From: Luidia sarsii
Taxonomy: Eukaryota; Echinodermata; Asteroidea; Paxillosida; Luidiidae
Assembly: GCA_949987565.1 (NCBI GenBank)
Contig: OX465113.1
Span: 8,674,270 to 8,738,269 of the forward strand
DNA: 64,000 nt
Direction: 5' to 3'
Shown here: positions 1 through 11,648 of the stretch, one piece after another
Layout of the letters: each line of letters begins with the position of its first letter
Position numbering within the stretch: the first letter of the stretch is position 1
Translations under genes and position numbers: made by a program
The notes under the pieces: model-generated
Told to the model about the DNA's origin: nothing
What the model saw: only the letters and a program-made list of their open reading frames with translations
The model's database searches: none

Positions 1-1022
1 CAAATTTAAACAGAAAACCTGTGGTAAATAGCCTTTTTTCTCACAAGACCTTCAGTAGAGGCTAAATAACAACAATGAGGCCTTTTCCCACAAGACAAAA
101 TCTCAGGGATGGCCCCAGGGCAAAGCAGGGGTGAAACCGTTGTCGGGTTCCCACTAGAAATGTTCACCCCTGCATGACCCAGCATCACCCCGGTGATTGC
201 TAAAACTCTGGGGTGAGTTCACCCATGCCATGACAATTTTTTTGGAGAGATTATTTCATTTCATTTCATTTCATTTTTTTTTCTCAGAGTTAGTACAAAC
301 ATCAAAGTGACAAAACCAAACAGAACATGAATTAACATGGTAGCATCCTGAAGGATTGCCAAATGCAAACTTAATAACAATCAAGTGGCTCTCCCTTTAA
401 ATGAAAGAAAGCCACTCACTGTCAGGCAAACAAAGACCTAAATGGGCTCTTGGGGTTATAAGGATGGGGGGGGTGAAAAGCTTTACAAAAGCATAAAGAC
501 TACAAGCTTCAAGTATTGGGGATGAGTGAGGGGAATAAACAGCTAATCAAATTGATAATTAGTGCATGCTTGTGGAGACTGAGTGAATGCATAGGATTAG
601 TTTGTCCTTTCCTGAATGTTGAATCCATGCAGCTGGACAGTGTGTAGACACAAAATCCAGATTTTCAGTGGCCTCTACAGACAAGTCATAAATTGAATGG
701 ATAGGCAGATTGAAGTGCTCACCAACTGGTGTTCACAGCTTGGGAATGTTGATGGTTTATAAAAAAAAGACTTGAAGGTTTATGCAATTTATGTGTACTT
801 TCGTATAAAACTTAGAACCTGTGCCATGGCTGATCAATGAAGTTAAATTGTAAGGCCATTAACCACAAGTTTACATTTGACCTTTGTTTGGTAAGCAGGT
901 AATTAGCAACAGACTTACAATTTTTGATCTTGATCAAGTCAATCCATTTGGTGATGTGTGATATTATTCTCTGTAACTGCTTATATTTTCTATGGACTTT
1001 ATTCATGATTTTAGCTGCAAAG
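1..1022. other. No gene recognised; probable intron upstream of the Ginger-like exons
   Basis: AT-rich sequence with a short TTTCA run near 253-275 and no reading frame resembling a known protein. It ends in an AG acceptor at 1021-1022 that feeds the first recognised exon of the Ginger-like gene. It is therefore probably intronic, with the integrase catalytic core lying before the window. Confidence 0.5.
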
Positions 1023-3163
1023 TGACCTGCCACAGGAATTTAATGCGAGTGCTCCTGACTTTGAGGCAGTGCAGGAGTTTGCTCAAAAAGTTAGTGAAAG
1101 AGCAGAAGCTGTACACAAACATGTAAGTCAGCGTTTCAAACTGTCAAGTAATAATTAACAAACAAATTTTGACAATTCTTTTTGACATTAGCATACAAAT
1201 GATTCTGTGTGTTTTTAAAATAGGTGAAGCACAACATCAGCATGGCCCAGGAAAAGGACAAAAAAAGCTACGCCAAGAGAATGGGGAAGAACGTTAAGTT
1301 GTTTCACCTTGAAGAAGGAATGCTGGTTTTGAAAAGGAATTACCGAAAGATTGGACGAAAAGGGAGCAAGTTGGAGCCCAATTGGATTGGACCTTACAGG
1401 TTATACACTAAACCTTTTGTTAACATTAATTTCTCTGAAAGTAGATTGATTGTGATGCATAATAATCTGAGGATTTTTTTGTTGACACCTCGTTTTATCC
1501 ATGCAGGATCAGCAACATTAGTGGCAACAATGTTGTTACACTTAAGTCAGCAGATGGGGAGGTGGAGTTGAAGGCTAAAGTACAGTATTCTCATCTGAAG
1601 CCCTACATATCCAACAACACCTCGGCCAGCCTGCCAAAAGCTGATCTTCACCGTAAGCCATATACTGTACATACATGCATTTACATTAATTAAGCTGTGT
1701 TTGTGTAAATTGAATGGTATTCTACAGTCTTATTATTGCTTTGTCTTTTAGGAGCTCCAGGAGGCGAGGACAACCAATTTGAAGCACACTATGAGGAAAT
1801 GGAAATCGGTGAGAAAACAAACATTTATACAATCAGTGATATACAAGAATGTTGCAAACTGCTTACTGACTAAAAATACCAAAATGCAAATCTCAAAATT
1901 TAGTGGGCTTGACGTTTCGATCCTAGCAGGACCTTCACTGGACCAATCACTGTGAGGATGAATAATCCATGAGTTTTAATTCACTGCACTTAACATGCTT
2001 TGTGTTTTGGTCTACATGAAGGTTGTCAGTCTGCGGAATTGCCAACTGAAGCTTCGGCGGATGATCAGGATGGATATCAGATTGGTAAGAGGTCAAAATG
2101 AGGAGACTGTCAAATTTATTATTGACAATAAAATAGTCTTGTAAAACAATGCTGCTTTCATTTTTTATTCATTTATGACCCAAGACTGATATTTGTCTTT
2201 CAGGGCCTGTTAAATGTGCATTAGATGATGGGCAAGATGATGTGGAATTTGTGAAGATAGGTAAGAAGAATTTTTTTTTTGCCATTGTGGACATTTGTTC
2301 TCATGACATTGGCTCTGAAATCATACATTTGTTTAAGAATAATTTTCATTTAGTTTTCCTCTTCTTCTTCTTTTTTAGAGAAGAGACCTGTCATAGATGA
2401 GCGGATGCCAGGGCCCGCAAAATGCATCAAGCGACCACCAATGGACATTTGTGTCAGCAGTATCCTTGACGGGACTTGGTTGGATGATAAAGCAATTGAT
2501 TTTGCTCAATCTTGTCTTTCAAAACAATTTCCTTCCGTACAGGGTTTCCAGAGCACATTGACTATTCATGCTGGTAATGCTGGCGGTTATGTGGCTTCTA
2601 GTGACGGTCCCTTCGTACAAATAGTTCATGTTGATAACTCTCATTGGGTCACTTTATCAAATGTAGGAGTCAGTCAGCCGAACAGGGTAAGAGTATTCGA
2701 CAGTATGGGAGTTTCGTTGCCTGTTCAACTGAAAAGGACCATCGCAGCACTTGTGTTTACTAAGGAGGAATTCATTGAAGTTGATCATGTGAAGGTGCAG
2801 CAACAGGTTGGAGGCAGTGATTGCGGGTTGTTTGCCATTGCAAATGCTCATGCTTTGTGCCTTGGTCAAGACCCAGCCACAATCCGCTGGGACCAGAGCA
2901 ATATGAGACAGCATTTTACAAACTGTATTCAGGCTAACTATATTACCTCTTTCCCATTTTCCCAGACAAAGCGTGCTGCCAGTGGAGGTGTCAAGAAGAC
3001 ATCAGTGGTGAAAGTTTACTGTTTCTGCAGGCAGCCAGAGAGGGATGGTGACAGGATGGTGCAGTGCAAGCAATGCAAGGAATGGTACCACGACACTTGT
3101 CACAGTATTCCCTTGTCTGTTTTCTCAGACAGTACTGTGCAGTTCCTTTGCTTAAAATGCTAA
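1023..3163 (+). CDS. Ginger-type transposon or transposon-derived protein: integrase GPY/F tail, Ulp1-like protease, PHD finger (3' part)
   Basis: Seven exons join in one open frame: 1023-1122, 1224-1399, 1507-1652, 1752-1808, 2022-2084, 2204-2260 and 2379-3163 (TAA). Introns are GT..AG and phases agree at every junction. The first three exons encode an integrase C-terminal region with the GPY/F signature WIGPYRI, then a linker ending near HLKPYIS. An acidic linker follows over the four small exons. The last exon holds a C48/Ulp1-type cysteine protease with His in NSHWV, Asp in VFDSMG, Gln in QQVGGSDCGLF and the Cys of the same motif. It ends in a complete C4HC3 PHD finger (CFC, CKQC, WYHDTC, CLKC). 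Known family: Ginger elements pair a retrovirus-like integrase with accessory domains such as these. The integrase catalytic core is not in the window. The absence of stops or frameshifts over seven exons suggests a young element or a retained host gene; which one cannot be told here. Confidence 0.8.
1828..1947 (-). repeat. Half copy of the PLE-derived terminal repeat
   Basis: Contains TGTTGCAAACTGCTTACTGA followed by TTTAGTGGGC..GACGTTTCGATCCTAGCAGG, the standard order of the dispersed family. It stops before the palindrome centre. It lies in an intron of the Ginger-like gene. Confidence 0.75.
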
Positions 3164-3179
3164 TTCAGATTCTTGTTCT

Positions 3180-4790
3180 GCACCGGTACTGTATGTGTGG
3201 TTTTGAAAAGAATCGGAGGAACTTGACGTTTTGAACAGTATACTCTTTTCTTCTTCAGGAGACTGCTGGATTCTAACTGGGAGTGGGGCTTATGTAGTGT
3301 AGACAGGGATCCTGGTGTGGAGAGTAGCTCAGTGAAGGGTGAAGGCGGGAACACTGAAGGTGGGAACAAAGGATGCTGCACTGGATCTTGGGTCTTGGTA
3401 TGCTGGGTGTGTGCTCACTCAGGTGTGTCATTTGGAGTGGACACCTGGGGGAGTGAATATTGAATAACTGGGTAGTGTGGGTAAAGACTGGAGGCCTAGA
3501 TGTCCTGGGGTATAGGAGACTGGGGTGTGAGGATGGGGCGCCAGATGTCACTGATGTTGACACCAATGTTTCAGGGGACTGTGTTGTGCCTGAAGATTTC
3601 AATAGCTTCTCTGATGCAGCAGGGGTACCAGTGTTCAATGCTGGTGATGAGTTTGGCTTGGTCCAAGTTTATCTGGTGGTCTTGTGTTTGGGAGTGTTTG
3701 ACAATGGAGACTTGTGAAACTCCCTCTTTCCTGCCATGGGCTCAGTGTTCATTGAGTCTGGTACACTTTGCCACATGGGCAGGGAATCTTGTAAACACAG
3801 TGTTTGAGGAGGATCCCTAGGATGTGGTGGGAAGTGGTACCAAAGTAGGGGAGAGTGACGGAACTAGGGGCCCTAACTGGTTGGCTTTGGGTATAGGTGA
3901 CCCTTTGGCCGGGGAGGAGGTCTGGGATCTTGTATGGAGATCGGGTTGGGTTTGTAATTGTTGCAGTACTGCAGCACTGTTGTGATGTGGTGAAGTTCTT
4001 AGGGCAGGTGCTCACAGTCGCAGATGTTGTAGGCCCTCCTGGTGCGGGTCCGGCAGTTGATGGAGGACTTGATCTTGGGGTCAGTGGTGGAAGGAAGTGC
4101 TGTGTAGGTATCTCTGTGTGTTTTGGTTTGTGGTTGACATTCCTGGAAAGGGTTCCGTCCTCCTTTCTGGATACCTCAATGTCAAGAAAAGAAATGCTGC
4201 CATTTCTTTAGACTTGTTCCATTGTGAATTGGATGCTGCTGTGAAGCCTGTTGAGCTGAGGTGTTCCAGGAAGAGGCGGAGCTTCTCCTGCCCGTGCTGC
4301 CAGATGACAACAGTATCATCCAAATACCAAAGCCACATACCGATCCACAGACCGACGGGACTGTGGTCTGCTGTATTAATGGCAAAGCTCCTTGAATTCC
4401 TCCATGAACAGATCGGCCAGAACTGGTCCGAGTTCTTGATATTGTGAATGGTGTTGCCACAAACAGCTTAAATAGGCATCCAGTCTTCTCAACCCACAGC
4501 ACATTGTTCACTCCCCCATGTGTTTACTCAAAATTGCACACCTTAGAGAACACACACCCAGAATACCAACAACCAAGATCCAGTGCAGCATCCTTTTTTC
4601 CCGCCTTTAGTGTTCCCACCTTTACCGTTCACTGAGCTAATCTCCACATCAGGATCCCTGTCTACACTTCATCAGCCCCACTCCCAGTTAGAATGAATCA
4701 GTCTCCTGAAGACGAAAAGACCACACTCTTTAAAACGTTGAGTTCCTCCTGTTCTTTTCAGAACCACACACATACACATTGTACAGTACT
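3180..4790 (-). mobile_element. Decayed Penelope-like element with inverted terminal arms
   Basis: The two ends are inverted copies of each other. 3184-3350 matches the complement of about 4610-4775 (shared GACAGGGATCC, CCACTCCCAGTTAG, CTGAAGA). Between them the minus strand carries broken reading frames typical of PLEs. A reverse-transcriptase piece near 4440-4290 contains WYLDDTVVIW, and a GIY-YIG piece near 4015-3750 contains VYKIPCPCGKVYQTQ. Frameshifts and stops interrupt both. Each arm holds a CUGAAGA box, a stem and AAAACGU, a degraded version of the hammerhead ribozyme known in PLE ends. It starts 17 bp after the stop codon of the Ginger-like gene. Confidence 0.75.
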
Positions 4791-5888
4791 CACACAAAGA
4801 GAATTTTGCATGGTGTTTACTGCAAACCTTCTTCAGTTAACCATGTCTAGATGAATTGTGTGTATGTTCAATATTTGTATTTGTTAGTCATGAATTTGAT
4901 TATAGGGCACCATCAGCTTAAGAATCTATCCCACTTTCCGGAGCATTATTTTTTATGGGATGAGAAATTACTAACTTTCAGATTAAAAACTATCCATTCA
5001 ATTCATGTGGATGTTTATAACTTAAAATGATAGTAATTTCCTGTGATTTGAGTGGGAACATAAGTTGCTGATTGACCTCTTGAGTAGGGCATATCTTGTT
5101 CGTGCATTTCAGTGATGTTTCAAATATCAAGTTCAGTTGGTAGTCGACACTTTCTAAAATGTGGCTAATTCCGTGTCTGTCTGCCTGTCTGTCTGTCTGT
5201 CTGTTTGACAGCGCGTTTCTTCCTGCATTTCCACTCAATTGAGCTTGGATTTTCAAAACATGTCGGTTAGCTGGTTCTTATGATAAGGATTGTTTGAGGT
5301 ATTTTGATCTATAATTACTTTGTATTCGTCAGGTTTTCTTACCAGCGAATGTGTTCAGCTGTTGCATAAAAAGTACACTGCGTTATCGACCATGTACCAG
5401 CTATCATTCAAAATCTATGCAGTAAATGTATTATACAAGTGGTTGGACTTCGCTTGAGCCTTGAGGGCGCTATTTACAAATCCAATCGAATCCCTTTGAT
5501 TTTCACAGGTTGATAAAAAAATAATTTATTCCCCCCCCCCGGCCCCTTTTCCCCTCATTTTAGTTTGCGGATTACCACCTCAATTCAAAAGGTTCTTCTT
5601 TCTTTCGTGCCATGGACAAAAGTCATGTAAATGTGTGGACGATCGAGTCTCCTCGTAATGTAAAACAAACTAACCAACCCAGGCAAAAATACAACCATAC
5701 ACCTTGAAAGAGGTATTAATTTCAAGTTCTACCTCTAGTTAAACCTGAGATGCTTATTAAAAAAAATGAATGTAACTGTTTTGTGAAAAAAATCTGTTTC
5801 CGTTGTGAATGTTTTTTGAGTGAATGTGGCAGACAGTACATGTATTTGAATGCGTATTTGGAATGAATGTAGCGGACAAAAGTTTGCG
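4791..5888. other. Intergenic or intronic sequence, no gene recognised
   Basis: AT-rich with a short (CTGT)n tract at about 5176-5207 and a homopolymeric C run near 5531. No coding similarity noticed on either strand. Confidence 0.5.
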
Positions 5889-7995
5889 GAAATGGGCACT
5901 ATTTGGCAAGGAACGGACAGTATTTGGCAGTCACTTGGCGGACAGTATTTGGCAAGGAACGGACAGTATTTGGCAGTCACTTGGCGGACAGTATTTGGCA
6001 AGGAACGGACAGTATTTGGCAGTCACTTGGCGGACAGTATTTGGCAAGGAACGGACATTATTTGGCAGTCACTTGGCGGACAGTATTTGGCAAGGAACGG
6101 ACAGTATTTGGCAGTCGCTTGGCGGACAGTATTTGGCAAGGAACGGACATTATTTGGCAGTCACTTGGGGGACAGTATTTGGCAAGGAACGGACATTATT
6201 TGGCAGTCACTTGGCGGACAGTATTTGGCAAGGAACGGACAGTATTTGGCAGTCGCTTGGCGGACAGTATTTGGCAAGGAACGGACAGTATTTGGCAGTC
6301 ACTTGGCGGACAGTATTTGGCAAGGAACGGACAGTATTTGGCAGTCGCTTGGCGGACAGTATTTGGCAAGGAACGGACAGTATTTGGCAGCTATATGGCG
6401 GACAGTATTTGGCAAGGAACGGACAGTATTTGGCAGTCACTTGGCGGACAGTATTTGGCAAGGAACGGACAGTATTTGGCAGTCGCTTGGCGGACAGTAT
6501 TTGGCAAGGAACGGACAGTATTTGGCAGTCACTTGGCGGACAGTATTTGGCAAGGAACGGACATTATTTGGCAGTCACTTGGCGGACAGTATTTGGCAAG
6601 GAACGGACAGTATTTGGCAGTCACTTGGGGGACAGTATTTGGCAAGGAACGGACAGTATTTGGCAGTCACTTGGCGGACAGTATTTGGCAAGGAACGGAC
6701 ATTATTTGGCAGTCGCTTGGCGGACAGTATTTGGCAGGGACCGGACAGTATTTGGCAGCTATATTGCGGACAGTATTTGGCAAGGAACGGACAGTATTTG
6801 GCAGTCACTTGGCGGACAGTATTTGGCAAGGAACGGACAGTATTTGGCAGTCACTTGGCGGACAGTATTTGGCAAGGAACGGACATTATTTGGCAGTCGC
6901 TTGGCGGACAGTATTTGGCAAGGAACGGACAGTATTTGGCAGTCACTTGGCGGACAGTATTTGGCAAGGACCGGACAGTATTTGGCAGTCACTTGGCGGA
7001 CAGTATTTGGCAAGGAACGGACAGTATTTGGCAGTCACTTGGGGGACAGTATTTGGCAAGGAACGGACAGTATTTGGCAGTCACTTGGCGGACAGTATTT
7101 GGCAAGGAACGGACATTATTTGGCAGTCGCTTGGCGGACAGTATTTGGCAGGGACCGGACAGTATTTGGCAGCTATATGGCGGACAGTATTTGGCAAGGA
7201 ACGGACAGTATTTGGCAGTCACTTGGCGGACAGTATTTGGCAAGGAACGGACAGTATTTGGCAGTCACTTGGCGGACAGTATTTGGCAAGGAACGGACAG
7301 TATTTGGCAGTCACTTGGCGGACAGTATTTGGCAAGGAACGGACATTATTTGGCAGTCGCTTGGCGGACAGTATTTGGCAAGGAACGGACAGTATTTGGC
7401 AGTCACTTGGCGGACAGTATTTGGCAAGGACCGGACAGTATTTGGCAGTCACTTGGCGGACAGTATTTGGCAAGGAACGGACTGTATTTGGCAGTCACTT
7501 GGCGGACAGTATTTGGCAAGGAACGGACTGTATTTGGCAGTCGCTTGGCGGACAGTATTTGGCAAGGAACGGACAGTATTTGGCAGTCACTTGGCGGACA
7601 GTATTTGGCAAGGAACGGACTGTATTTGGCAGTCACTTGGCGGACAGTATTTGGCAAGGAACGGACAGTATTTGGCAGTCACTTGGCGGACAGTATTTGG
7701 CAAGGAACGGACAGTATTTGGCAGTCACTTGGGGGACAGTATTTGGCAAGGAACGGACATTATTTGGCAGCTATATGGGGGACAGTATTTGGCAAGGAAC
7801 GGACAGTATTTGGCAGTCACTTGGCGGACAGTATTTGACAAGGAACGAACAGTATTTGGCAGTCACTTGGCGGACAGTATTTGGCAAGGACAGGACAGTA
7901 TTTGGCAGTCACTTGGCGGACAGTATTTGGCAAGGACAGGACAGTATTTGGCAGCTACACGGCGGACAGTATTTGGCAGGGAACGGACATTATTT
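5889..7995 (+). repeat. 46-bp minisatellite, about 45 units
   Basis: Each 46-bp unit is two related halves: CGGACAGTATTTGGCAAGGAA and CGGACAGTATTTGGCAGTCACTTGG. Units differ mainly at AGT/ATT, CAC/CGC and AGTCAC/AGCTATAT positions, and blocks of variants recur, implying unequal exchange of several units at a time. Because 46 is not a multiple of three and the unit lacks stops in the forward frames, all three plus frames stay open for about 2 kb. Those frames are by-products, not genes. The half-unit matches the subterminal repeat of the inverted-repeat element at 8.1 kb and 43.5 kb. Confidence 0.95.
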
Positions 7996-8039
7996 GGCAG
8001 CTAAGAGTGGCGGACAGTACCGTACTTTGACGGACACTT

Positions 8040-8190
8040 TTTAGCAGCGGACACTATTTGGCACGTAATACATGCCAAATAGTGTCCCTGTCAACTGCGC
8101 TTGCGCAACTGCCTGTATTGGACCAATCAGCGATCAGTATGCTAATGAGGGGACAGTATTTGGCAGGGGACACTATTTGGCATGACACCG
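8040..8190. mobile_element. Truncated inverted-repeat element flanking the 46-bp array
   Basis: The arm at 8123-8190 (CCAATCAGCGATCAGTATGC to CATGACACCG) is nearly the same as the right arm of the element at 43538-43911. A shortened left arm, ATGCCAAATAGTGTCCC, lies at about 8069-8085. The motif GGACAGTATTTGGCA in this arm is the core of the adjoining minisatellite. Confidence 0.75.
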
Positions 8191-9570
8191 GTACGGTATA
8201 GCGACAGACATTTAACTGTAGCTATAGAGTACGAGGTGGAGCAAATTTAGATATAGGCCTAGTTTCTTGTTCACATTTTGAAAAGGGAGTAAACACAGGG
8301 CGTCCGTAACTATAGCTAGGTGCATAGAGCAATGCAATTAGCCTTTAATTCTTAACCCCGCCCGAAGTCTTATCAAGATATATGGCCTTGGAAGGTCAAT
8401 TATCAGTTTTTTCATGCTCATTTGACGGACAGCCTGAGGGAGTATCCCGCGCTATTTCAACATTGACTCCTTTTTGTCTTTCTGTTTGGCCTTGTTTTCA
8501 AAATTGTTTCAGGACGGGGCCGCATGGCACATTTACAACTGGTCCAATGGACCAGATCGCGCCACTCAGCCAAATGCGGGGATCCCTATGGGTGCAGCAC
8601 ACAAATCCATCCAAGATGGCTCCGCCGAGCTGATTATCACAACTTTTTTTTAATAAGGGGTCTTTGGAGGCTAATTAACTGATACATTGTAGAACAAGTG
8701 AAGCTTAAGACAACCTGGGGGTTCACTCTTCAATTTGGTATGAAATTTGGACCATATCTGGCTTTAAATGTGGCCCTATTTGGCTGCAGAAGTGGAGGGG
8801 TCCATCTCAAAATCATTGCAGAAATTCGGCTTGGACGACTAGACATTTTGGGGGTGTTTTTTTCTGGGGGTAATTAGCAAAAAATCTAATCGGCTAAGGG
8901 CACTAAAATTGAAAAGAATCTGAGAGATGAAGGTCCAAACTACAATTTTAAGTATAGCTACAAGAACTGAGAGACTTTTGGGCATGGGATAATTGGCTTT
9001 GAAAGTGAGTGTTTTTGTACAGTGTTCAATGGGAGCTCTATTTAGTGTTCTGCACCCCTATCGGAGATTTGACATTTGCAAGACTACCGCCGCACACGCA
9101 CGTACGTACATTGACGCGCAAACGTGGGAATAATAGAAAAAGAAACTTCAAGCAAACATATTTTCAGCCTGGGCGCTGGCCTAGATATTCTGAATACAGT
9201 AAAATCAATACATACAATAGAGAAACAATGTGGAGCACTAATTAAAGGAAAGTTTTAGGGCCGAGAACGTTTTAGCCTACAAGTACAGATCTGACCGGTG
9301 CAGGCACGAGGCTAGATGCTAAGACAACACTAAATATGAAATTACTAGAGCAAATCAAAAAGGGAACGACCCCCCAAAATACCCAAGCGAAACCAAAATA
9401 AAGAAAGAAACGCCCTATATATATTGCTCGCTTCGGTCTTTTTTTGTTGTGGGCGCTTGCCGATCGAGGCACCCCTTATATTTACAAAATATTGTATGAA
9501 GTGCGGGATGCCAATTATTATTAGCGTGTACACCTGACCAATATGTATTCTCAACATCTGTCTGTCGATC
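8191..9570. other. No gene recognised
   Basis: Unique-looking sequence with scattered short frames without protein-like composition or splice context. No mobile-element signature seen. Confidence 0.45.
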
Positions 9571-9574
9571 GTTC

Positions 9575-10212
9575 TTCGGTCCTGAGGGACCCATGGGAGA
9601 TCACTTCAATCTCCCTGATCATTCGATATCAGATATGAGTGTACTGGGCATAGAATCCCTTGGTCACCGTAGTAATGCTGTCCGTCTTAGCCGTGAGAAA
9701 ATGTGGATGAGGCGTCTTCGGACTATTCAATATGGTCTCAACATCCAGGAGGGTAATGACTAACACCATGCAGCTTTCTGATAATCCTTCTTTGTGATAT
9801 ACAAAAATGTTGCAAACTGCTTACTGACTAAAATTACCAATGCAAATCTTAAAAATTAGTGGGCCTGACGTTTCGATACTAGCAGGACCTTTCTCAAAGG
9901 CAGAGAGGCACTCTGCCTTTGAGAAAGGTCCTGCTAGGATCGACATTTTAAGAATCCTTCTTTGTGTTCTCCTTCACACTTCCCTCTATGATCTTTCCCC
10001 CTCTTCTCACTAATCCCTACCCTACTCCCTGCCCTTCCCTTTGATCTCTCCCTACCAGCTTTACTCTTTGTCCTTTGTTTCTCATCCGTGTCCTATTCAC
10101 TCTCTCCCCCCTCCTTCGTGTACATGCATCTGTTTTGTCCTTGTCACTCTGCCTTTGAGAAAGGTCCTGCTAGGATCGAAACGTCAGGCCCACTAAATTT
10201 TAAAATAAATAA
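9575..10212 (+). mobile_element. Penelope-like element, family A: GIY-YIG C-terminus and 3' end
   Basis: 9590-9763 reads as a PLE endonuclease tail (DHFNLPDHSISD, LGIESLGHRSNAVRLSREKM, RRLRTIQ..GLNIQEGND, stop TAA at 9761). A pyrimidine-rich trailer of about 380 bp follows and ends at 10150-10205 with GCCTTTGAGAAAGGTCCTGC, GGATCGAAACGTCAGGCCC and ACTAAATTTTAA. A second copy at 30.2 kb has the same order, so the widely dispersed palindromic repeat in this window is the 3' terminal region of this PLE. The trailer is split by an insertion at 9797-9952. Confidence 0.8.
9797..9952. mobile_element. Palindromic PLE-derived element with 14-bp target duplication
   Basis: A 156-bp insertion flanked by identical AATCCTTCTTTGTG at 9783-9796 and 9953-9966. 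The related PLE tail at 30391-30410 has this site once, with no insertion, so it serves as a natural empty site (one T differs). The insertion starts with ATATACAAAAATGTTGCAAA, runs to the motif GATACTAGCAGGACC and folds back on its complement. Confidence 0.9.
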
Positions 10213-11609
10213 AGAATCCACGCATTCAAAAAGAGAACAATTATTTGCGCAAACTACATAAGCTAGCTATTTCGTGACTTATTCCGTTTTAATTGAGCAA
10301 CATATATATCAAGCGTGGCAAATAAAACTTGGTTTCAAGGTTCACTTTCCCGTTGCCAGGAAAATCTACTTTCAAGACTGCTCAATTTCGATACAAGCCG
10401 TGTATATAAATTATAGGCCTACTGTAGTACGTACATGGCCGTGACATGGTCAAAAAGCAGGCTTTGGAGCATCACTGCCCTTGACGGAAATAACTGTAGC
10501 ACAGGCTCCTACTATAGTCCTAGGGTTCGTGAAAGCAGCTCAAAACTAGCTACAGTAACTTTAGCCATTTTACTCCTTTGTTAACATTTTTGGATTTCGA
10601 CCGTCGACGATCGAAATCAAACAATATTAAAAATTGTATAAAAGGGTTTAAGTGAGTTACTGTAGCTACTCAAAACCACGTACACCCCAACTTGAAAAGG
10701 AACCGCTGTAATAATACATCAAATAAGTAACAGCACTCAGTTAAAATCAACAAATGGTAAACAGTCAATATCAAAATTTGGTACCACTTTATAGTTATTT
10801 TAATATTTTGAAACATTGGCAGAGAAAATTGAACTGGGTTTCTTAGCACCTCGATCAGCTGTCTACTCATCGGATGACGGCACTCATAATTGATATTGAT
10901 TTATTTTGCATACCAGCGCCCTTCCCATCTCAGCTATCCAGCCCTTAGATGGTGACCTCCCAAATGGTTGTCAAGTTCCCTTTGTACAGCAATAACATAA
11001 GAAATGTTTGAACATATCTATATATAAAAAGTAAAAAGCCAACATCCATTAACTAAAATTTAGTTGTAAAAGATTATGAAAAGTTATGATGTTACAATAT
11101 TTATAAACATGAGTTAAGAGATTTACAACAATAAAAGGACAGTTGAAAATCTGTTAATAACAGTCATCTTGTAAAATTGAAAATAGTTAATAGCAATTTG
11201 TATGTGGATAATAAATTAAATCAATATCCTTCATTTTAAGACTGTATACTCATCCAAAAATATATCACTTATATTTAATATTCTGTAAATATATATTTCC
11301 CGATTTCCATAGTACTGGTGGAAAGATGTTACATTTTAAAGACCCGAGGTCAAACATGATGCCATGCACAACTAAATGCTAAATGACTCGAATGGGTAGG
11401 TGTAATAGAGAATCATGGGAATGAGGGCCTAACATGTCCCTCCTTGCAAGGCTTTCTTCAGGGAAGAGCTCAGCCTTCCTTTGAGATTGATCTTGCAGTT
11501 CAAGACTAAAATGCCTGGCACTCAAAGATTGTCACGATTTCCAACCTTAAATATGGTGAAAGGCAGCCTATAAGTAAGCATCAAATTGTGACTTAGGATC
11601 AAGACTACA

Positions 11610-11610
<1 letters not shown>
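10213..11610. other. No gene recognised
   Basis: AT-rich sequence between the PLE tail and the LINE. Probably intronic if the receptor gene on the minus strand extends past the window start. No coding signal noticed. Confidence 0.4.

Positions 11611-11611
<1 letters not shown>

Positions 11612-11648
<37 letters not shown>

Noticed and set aside
3460..4447. Plus-strand frames over 3.5-4.4 kb
   Set aside because: They are antisense to the PLE reverse-transcriptase and GIY-YIG remnants.
5824..8044. Three overlapping plus-strand reading frames of 660-730 residues (VFGSHLADSIWQGTD-type repeats)
   Set aside because: They are the three frames of the 46-bp minisatellite, whose unit lacks stops in those frames. 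The identical peptide appears in all three frames, and there is no splice or homology support.
7..8190. CRISPR array as an explanation for the regular repeats
   Set aside because: The repeats are directly adjacent with no unique spacers, no cas genes exist, and the genome is eukaryotic.
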